This document shows positions 22,880-26,946 of a stretch of DNA of 26,946 nt, piece after piece (position 1 is the stretch's first letter; every line of letters starts with the position of its first letter). The notes under the pieces were generated by a model. That model worked only from the letters and a program-made list of their open reading frames with translations. It was not told the DNA's origin and did not search any database. Source of the stretch: an uncultured Eubacteriales bacterium (GTDB lineage: Bacteria; Bacillota; Clostridia; Oscillospirales; CAG-272); the NCBI GenBank assembly GCA_934462825.1, contig CAKSIP010000024.1, positions 1-26,946 of the forward strand, given 5' to 3'. The position numbers were made by a program, and so were the translations under genes.

Positions 22880-23016
22880 TATACGTTTGCCCGGGCATCG
22901 GATTAAGGCCCCTGCGTACCCGCCTGCGCGCTTTTGCGGCCGGTGCGTCGCTTCGGCATTTCACCCGCCGATCTCTGAGCTGACGCAAATTTTACATGCA
23001 AGAAAGGTGAAAAATC
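22880..23016 (+). promoter_or_regulatory. rpsO 5' leader, possible S15 autoregulatory region
   Basis: This is the right part of the 393-base gene-free stretch 22624-23016. The left part holds the udp promoter and AT-rich DNA. The leader is GC-rich with several short complementary segments (for example GGTG near 22942 with CACC near 22963, and GGGC with GCCC near 22890-22908). S15 commonly represses its own mRNA through a leader structure, but no specific known motif could be confirmed by eye. Confidence 0.35.
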
Positions 23017-23280
23017 ATGGAAAAAGAAATCAAACAAGCAATTATCGACGAGTACAAAACGCACGAAGGCGACACAGGCTCCCCGGAGGTTCAGATTGCG
23101 ATTCTTACCTACCGCATCAACAACCTCAACGCCCATCTGAAGGATAACCATAAGGACTTTCACAGCCGCCGCGGCCTTCTGAAAATGGTCGGTCACAGAA
23201 GAAACCTGCTCAACTACCTGGCTAAGGTGGACATTGAGCGCTACCGTGCCATCATTGAAAAGCTGAACATCAGAAAGTAA
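23017..23280 (+). CDS. rpsO: 30S ribosomal protein S15, 87 aa
   Basis: A primary 16S rRNA-binding protein of the small subunit. Length and the motifs GDTGSPEVQIAILTYRINNL, KDFHSRRGLLKMVGHRR and LLNYL are those of S15. AGAAAGGTG (about 23001-23009) precedes the ATG. It lies before pnp, the usual arrangement in many bacteria, separated by 204 bases that hold a terminator-like hairpin and a long pnp leader hairpin. Confidence 0.98.
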   Translation: MEKEIKQAIIDEYKTHEGDTGSPEVQIAILTYRINNLNAHLKDNHKDFHSRRGLLKMVGHRRNLLNYLAKVDIERYRAIIEKLNIRK

Positions 23281-23294
23281 TTGCATACCCTGTC

Positions 23295-23332
23295 CGGAGT
23301 GGGACGTGATCTCCCTGTCACGCTCCACTCCG
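23295..23332 (+). terminator. Hairpin after rpsO (terminator or attenuator)
   Basis: CGGAGTGG plus CGTGA pair with TCACG plus CCACTCCG (one small internal loop), followed by TTTCCTTG. The short T-run suggests partial termination, allowing read-through into pnp. Confidence 0.65.
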
Positions 23333-23370
23333 TTTCCTTGAAAAGACATTTTTCAAAACAATGATCTTCC

Positions 23371-23448
23371 TCCCGCCAAGGATTAGCAGTTAGCCATAGG
23401 CCCGAACGCGCTTTCGGGCCTGTCGCTAAGTGCTAAACCTCCGTGGGA
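23371..23448 (+). promoter_or_regulatory. Long imperfect hairpin in the pnp leader
   Basis: A 78-base structure. The outer pairs are TCCC (23371-23374) with GGGA (23445-23448) and AGG with CCT. The middle stem is TTAGCAGTTAGC (23383-23394) with GCTAAGTGCTAA (23425-23436), one mismatch. The inner stem is GGCCCGAA (23399-23406) with TTTCGGGCC (23412-23420). No T-run follows, so it is not a terminator. A long stem just before pnp recalls the RNase III/PNPase autoregulation known for E. coli pnp; the analogy is inferred. Confidence 0.7.
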
Positions 23449-23484
23449 TGAAAATAAAAAAATCTAAAAACGGAGAAAGAAAAA

Positions 23485-25626
23485 ATGACTGAAATCATCA
23501 GTTCCGAAATGCAGTTCAAAAACTACAAGGTCTTCAATTACACCTTTGCAGGCCGTCCGCTTCGCATTGAAACCGGCAAAATGGCCGGCCTTGCCAACGG
23601 ATCGGTTCTCGTCCGCTATGGCGACACGGCTGTGCTCTGCTGCGCTACCGCGTCGGCCAAGCCGCGTGACGGCATCGACTTTTTGCCCCTGTCGGTCGAT
23701 TTTGACGAAAGAATGTATGCGGCCGGCAAAATTCCCGGCGGGTATCTCAAGAGAGAAGGCAAGCCTTCCGAAAAGGCCGTTCTGACCTCGCGCGTGATTG
23801 ACCGCCCTATCCGCCCCCTGTTCCCCAAGGATTTGAGAAACGACGTGGCTTTGACGCTCACCGTCATGTCGGTTGACAACGATTGCTCGCCGGAAATTGC
23901 CGCTATGATCGGCGCTTCTACCGCACTTGCCATTTCCGACATTCCGTGGAACGGCCCGATTGGCGGCGTTTTCATGGGACTTGTGGACGGCAAGCTCGTC
24001 GTCAACCCCACGGAAGCCGAGCAAAAGGTCAGCGATTTGCAGCTGACGGTAGCCGCCTCCATGGAAAAAGTGGTCATGATCGAAGCCGGCGCCAACGAAG
24101 TGGACGACGACACCATGTTCAAGGCCATTATGATGGCACACAGCGAAATCAAGGATTTGCTCGGCTTCATCAACGCCATTGTTGACGAAGTGGGCAAGAA
24201 AAAGTTCGACTATCCTTCCTGCGAATTGGATCACGATATGTTCGACAAGATTTTTGCCTTCTGCGAAAAAGACGTGATGTTCGCTCTCGATACGGATGAC
24301 AAGAACATCCGTGACGAAAGAATGGTGCCCATTCAGGATGCCATCATGGAAAAGTTCGGCGAAGAATATCCGTCGCTCGACGTTCAGTTGCCCGAGCTGA
24401 TTTACAAAATCCAAAAGAAGATTGTGCGCCGCTGGCTGCTCGTGGATAAGAAGCGTGTGGACGGCCGTGCCATGAATCAAATTCGTCCTCTCGGTGCGGA
24501 AGTCGGTCTTCTGCCCCGCGTTCACGGCTCCGGTCTTTTCACCAGAGGTCAAACGCAGGTGCTTACGGCCGCTACCCTCGGTACGCTTTCCGAAGCGCAG
24601 ATGCTCGATGGTATCGACAACGAAACCTCCAAGAGATATATGCACCACTACAACATGCCGGGCTTCTCGACCGGCGAGGCCAAATCGACGCGCAGCCCCG
24701 GCCGCCGCGAGATCGGCCACGGCGCTTTGGCAGAGCGTTCTCTGATCCCCGTACTTCCCTCTGAGGAAGAATTTCCCTATGCCATCCGCCTCGTTTCCGA
24801 TGTGGTGTCCTCCAACGGATCCACCTCGCAAGGTTCCGTCTGCGGCTCCACGCTGGCTCTGATGGATGCCGGTGTGCCGATCAAAGCACCCGTTGCAGGC
24901 ATTTCCTGCGGTCTGATTACAGCCGAGGACGGCTCGTGGGACACCATGATCGATATTCAAGGCCTTGAGGACTTCTACGGCGATATGGATTTCAAGGTGG
25001 CCGGCACGCACAAGGGTATCACCTCCATTCAGATGGATCTGAAGATCGACGGTCTGACACCCGAAATCATCAAGCAGGCCTTTGAACAGACACATGCCGG
25101 ACGGGATTACATCATCGACAATGTCATCCTGAAAGCCATCCCGGCTCCGAGAGCGGAAGTTTCCAAATATGCCCCCAAAATGACCACCATGCACATTGAT
25201 CCCGACAAAATCCGTGAAGTTATCGGTAAGGGCGGCTCGGTGATTCAGAAAATTGTGGCTGACACCGGCGCGAAAATCGACATTGAGGACGACGGCACCA
25301 TCCGCATCGCCGCTATCAACAGCGAACAGGCTGAGGCCGCTCATGCCGCTATCGCCGCTATCGTATTTGAGCCGGAAGTCGGCGCCATCTACGAGGCAAC
25401 GGTAGTCAAAATCCTGCCGAGCAAGGATAAGCCCAATGAAGACATCGGCTGCTTTGTAGAATATGCACCCGGCAAAGACGGCATGGTACACATTTCCAAG
25501 ATCGCCAACCGCCGCATCAACAAAGTGACCGACGCCGATCTGGATGTCGGTTCCGCTGTCAAGGTGAAATACATGGGGCTGGACAAGAAGGGCCGCATGG
25601 ACTTCTCCATCAAGGACGCACAATAA
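23485..25626 (+). CDS. pnp: Polyribonucleotide nucleotidyltransferase (PNPase), 713 aa
   Basis: A phosphorolytic 3'-5' exoribonuclease of RNA decay. There are two RNase PH-like domains: the first has RYGDTAVLCCATAS, GGYLKREGKPSEKAVLTSR and RPIRPLFPKDLRNDV. The second has HGSGLFTRGQTQVL, the catalytic-region SNGSTSQGSVCGSTLALMDAG and the GISCGLI stretch with D-rich ITAEDGSWD. Then come a KH domain (about 565-625, VIGKGGSVIQKI) and an S1 domain (about 632-705, GAIYEATVVKI to KKGRMDFSIKDA). The length is standard. GGAGAAAG precedes the ATG. The gene lies under a long leader hairpin and runs 53 bases before the carboxypeptidase gene with no terminator between. Confidence 0.98.
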   Translation: MTEIISSEMQFKNYKVFNYTFAGRPLRIETGKMAGLANGSVLVRYGDTAVLCCATASAKPRDGIDFLPLSVDFDERMYAAGKIPGGYLKREGKPSEKAVLTSRVIDRPIRPLFPKDLRNDVALTLTVMSVDNDCSPEIAAMIGASTALAISDIPWNGPIGGVFMGLVDGKLVVNPTEAEQKVSDLQLTVAASMEKVVMIEAGANEVDDDTMFKAIMMAHSEIKDLLGFINAIVDEVGKKKFDYPSCELDHDMFDKIFAFCEKDVMFALDTDDKNIRDERMVPIQDAIMEKFGEEYPSLDVQLPELIYKIQKKIVRRWLLVDKKRVDGRAMNQIRPLGAEVGLLPRVHGSGLFTRGQTQVLTAATLGTLSEAQMLDGIDNETSKRYMHHYNMPGFSTGEAKSTRSPGRREIGHGALAERSLIPVLPSEEEFPYAIRLVSDVVSSNGSTSQGSVCGSTLALMDAGVPIKAPVAGISCGLITAEDGSWDTMIDIQGLEDFYGDMDFKVAGTHKGITSIQMDLKIDGLTPEIIKQAFEQTHAGRDYIIDNVILKAIPAPRAEVSKYAPKMTTMHIDPDKIREVIGKGGSVIQKIVADTGAKIDIEDDGTIRIAAINSEQAEAAHAAIAAIVFEPEVGAIYEATVVKILPSKDKPNEDIGCFVEYAPGKDGMVHISKIANRRINKVTDADLDVGSAVKVKYMGLDKKGRMDFSIKDAQ

Positions 25627-25679
25627 TCGAAAGAATGGATTTGAAATAAAATTGTAAGGAGTAAGGAGGAAAGATACGC

Positions 25680-26744
25680 ATGAGAGATTCCAGCACACGC
25701 AGCTTCAGTGCGGTGGGAAGCCGAATGCAATATGAACGCGATCGTCACCGCAAGAAAAAGCGACTCATCACCGCCGCCATTTTGATCATTACGGTTTTGA
25801 TTGTTTTCTTTTCCGTGTTGATTCTCGGAGAGATCTTTCATTGGTTTGGGTCTAAGGACCCGGGCGAGGATTCGTCGCACATTCATGTGAACTTCGACAG
25901 CGAAAAGCTGGTATCTTCCGAGGATGTTCACAAGGGCGATCTCATCTTGATCAATGCCTCCTTCCCCTACACCTTCCCCGAAGTTTCCGACACCTATTTG
26001 CCGCTTTATGAAAATCGAAACAAACACAGTTATACCAATGCAGCCGGTGAACTTAAAACCGTTTATGCCTACTACACGCAAACGGCCAAAAGCTGTGCTA
26101 AACTTGAAAGCAACACGCTCAAGGCCCTGAACGCCATGGCGGACGACTTCTTTAAGGCGACCAACAACATTGATTTGTTTGTTTACGATCAGGACGGTTA
26201 CCGCACCTACGAGGAGCAAGCGGAACGATACAATAAAAATCCGCTGAAATATGCGCCGGCCGGGCAAACCGAGCATCACACCGGAAAATGCGTGGACTTG
26301 TACGTTTATACGATGGACAAGGTGTTTGCCAATCTTGACGATCCGGCGTTTGCCTCGATCTATCGTTGGATTTACGACAATGCCTACCGATATGGGTTTA
26401 CGCTGCGCTACCCCTCTGCAAAGGTCAGCACCACGGGAGTCAACTACGAGCCGTACCATTTCCGCTATATCGGCTATGCCCATGCGTTCTACATGCAACA
26501 AAACAATCTCTGCCTGGAAGAATATCTGGACTTGCTCCGCGACAATCACACCTTTGATAAAAAGCTGGAAATCCGGGGCGATGACGGTTTTGATTACCTC
26601 GTGTATTACGTTCCCAAAGCCGCCGACAGCATGACAACACTGAAGGTCCCCTCCGAGGCGGAAGGCGTGTCCTACGAAATCAGCGGTGACAACAAGGAAG
26701 GCTTCATTGTTACCGTCAAGGTAGCTAAGATCAGCCAAGAGTAA
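25680..26744 (+). CDS. Membrane-anchored VanY-type DD-carboxypeptidase (M15B), 354 aa
   Basis: Trims the terminal D-Ala of peptidoglycan stem peptides, outside the membrane. A short basic cytoplasmic tail (1-28, KKKR) leads into one membrane anchor (about 29-51), then a linker. The M15B zinc site is TEHHTGKCVD (197-206; H199 and D206) and the later EPYHFRYIG (257-265; catalytic E257, H260), with GYRTYEEQ (173-180) as substrate-side motif. Position 204 is Cys where Ala is usual. After the peptidase there is a roughly 70-residue beta-rich C-terminal extension (about 285-354) not typical of VanY. AAGGAGGAAAGATACGC precedes the ATG. It is probably expressed from the rpsO/pnp transcript. Confidence 0.88.
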   Translation: MRDSSTRSFSAVGSRMQYERDRHRKKKRLITAAILIITVLIVFFSVLILGEIFHWFGSKDPGEDSSHIHVNFDSEKLVSSEDVHKGDLILINASFPYTFPEVSDTYLPLYENRNKHSYTNAAGELKTVYAYYTQTAKSCAKLESNTLKALNAMADDFFKATNNIDLFVYDQDGYRTYEEQAERYNKNPLKYAPAGQTEHHTGKCVDLYVYTMDKVFANLDDPAFASIYRWIYDNAYRYGFTLRYPSAKVSTTGVNYEPYHFRYIGYAHAFYMQQNNLCLEEYLDLLRDNHTFDKKLEIRGDDGFDYLVYYVPKAADSMTTLKVPSEAEGVSYEISGDNKEGFIVTVKVAKISQE

Positions 26745-26808
26745 GGGGCGCCTGGTTCCCTTTTCGTTCGGATGGATTCTGACATCGACCTTCGCGGTCG
26801 GTTCCGAT

Positions 26809-26852
26809 AAAGCCCTCCGTTTTGACGTTTTTCTGTCAAAACGGAGGGCTTT
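26809..26852 (+). terminator. Terminator after the carboxypeptidase gene
   Basis: An 18-base perfect stem (arms 26809-26826 and 26835-26852) with an 8-base loop, starting AAAGCCCTCCG and ending CGGAGGGCTTT, followed by GATCTTTCT. It closes the rpsO-pnp-carboxypeptidase unit. Confidence 0.9.
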
Positions 26853-26862
26853 GATCTTTCTA

Positions 26863-26890
26863 TTGACTTTTCCCGAAAAAAGATTACAAT
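26863..26890 (+). promoter_or_regulatory. Promoter of the next gene
   Basis: TTGACT (26863-26868), 16-base spacer, TACAAT (26885-26890), directly after the terminator and about 55 bases before a strongly supported start codon at the window end. Confidence 0.65.
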
Positions 26891-26943
26891 ATACGTAGCC
26901 GCTTTTGCGCTTTTCCCGTGTCAAAAAGGAGGAGGATGGCTCT

Positions 26944-26946
26944 ATG
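26944..26946 (+). CDS. Start codon of a gene cut by the window edge
   Basis: ATG at 26944-26946 follows AAAAAGGAGGAGG (ending near 26935) at good spacing; another ATG at 26936 is too close to the binding site. Only the first codon is present, so nothing can be said of the product. Confidence 0.45.

Noticed and set aside
22880..23016. A T-box, riboswitch or tRNA in the rpsO leader
   Set aside because: No T-box sequence, tRNA cloverleaf or recognisable riboswitch core could be found by eye.
23464..25698. A 744-codon open frame antisense to pnp
   Set aside because: The plus-strand PNPase is unmistakable. The antisense frame is an artefact of codon bias, has no ribosome binding site and makes an odd His/Gly/Val-rich protein.
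25389..26924. A 511-codon minus-strand frame over pnp end and the carboxypeptidase
   Set aside because: It spans two real plus-strand genes and a terminator stem; again an antisense shadow.
1..26946. CRISPR arrays, insertion sequences, integrase or attachment-site direct repeats around the head module
   Set aside because: No spaced direct repeats, transposase-like frame or flanking duplicated sequence was noticed at either edge; the only clear tandem repeat is coding.

Overview
The window looks like a chromosomal segment of a Gram-positive anaerobe of the class Clostridia (Firmicutes). Support: strong AGGAGG-type ribosome binding sites before nearly every gene, consensus TTGACA/TATAAT promoters, a membrane-anchored MurF-like ligase next to a D-Ala-D-Ala ligase, a two-gene SufC/SufB-type system, a paired half-size chromate transporter, a VanY-type carboxypeptidase and an rpsO-pnp block. 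No tRNA, rRNA, CRISPR array, transposase or integrase was seen. This placement is an inference from gene content and style.

Layout. Positions 190-1346 hold three small genes of unknown function, the last overlapping tail-to-tail with a 4'-phosphopantetheinyl transferase gene on the minus strand (1338-1916). Positions 2096-9411 hold a compact, fully open virion-head module: small terminase, large terminase, a nozzle/stabilisation-like protein, portal, scaffold-like protein with in-frame 30-bp repeats, major capsid protein and a head-tail connector. No tail, lysis, protease, replication, repressor or integrase gene accompanies it, and host-type genes lie directly on both sides. This is the most interesting feature of the window: it resembles a retained (domesticated) head-and-packaging module.

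Positions 9595-12161 (minus) are a metal-resistance operon: an ArsR/SmtB repressor with a complete alpha-5 metal site, a free-standing HMA metallochaperone and a P1B-2-type (Zn/Cd/Pb) ATPase, under a promoter overlapped by palindromes. Divergent from it, 12389-16107 form a wall-precursor operon (alpha/beta hydrolase, membrane MurF-like ligase, Ddl). A degenerate acyl-adenylating-enzyme-like gene converges on it (16256-17758, minus), with strong hairpin terminators between them.

Positions 17894-21796 are one operon from a perfect promoter to a long hairpin: sufC, a short sufB-like gene, an lgt-like prolipoprotein diacylglyceryl transferase, and two overlapping half-size chromate transporters. 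A uridine phosphorylase gene (21835-22623) lies on the minus strand. Divergent from it is rpsO, then a long imperfect hairpin leader, pnp, and a membrane-anchored VanY-like DD-carboxypeptidase, closed by an 18-bp perfect-stem terminator. The last bases carry a promoter, a strong ribosome binding site and the start codon of the next gene.
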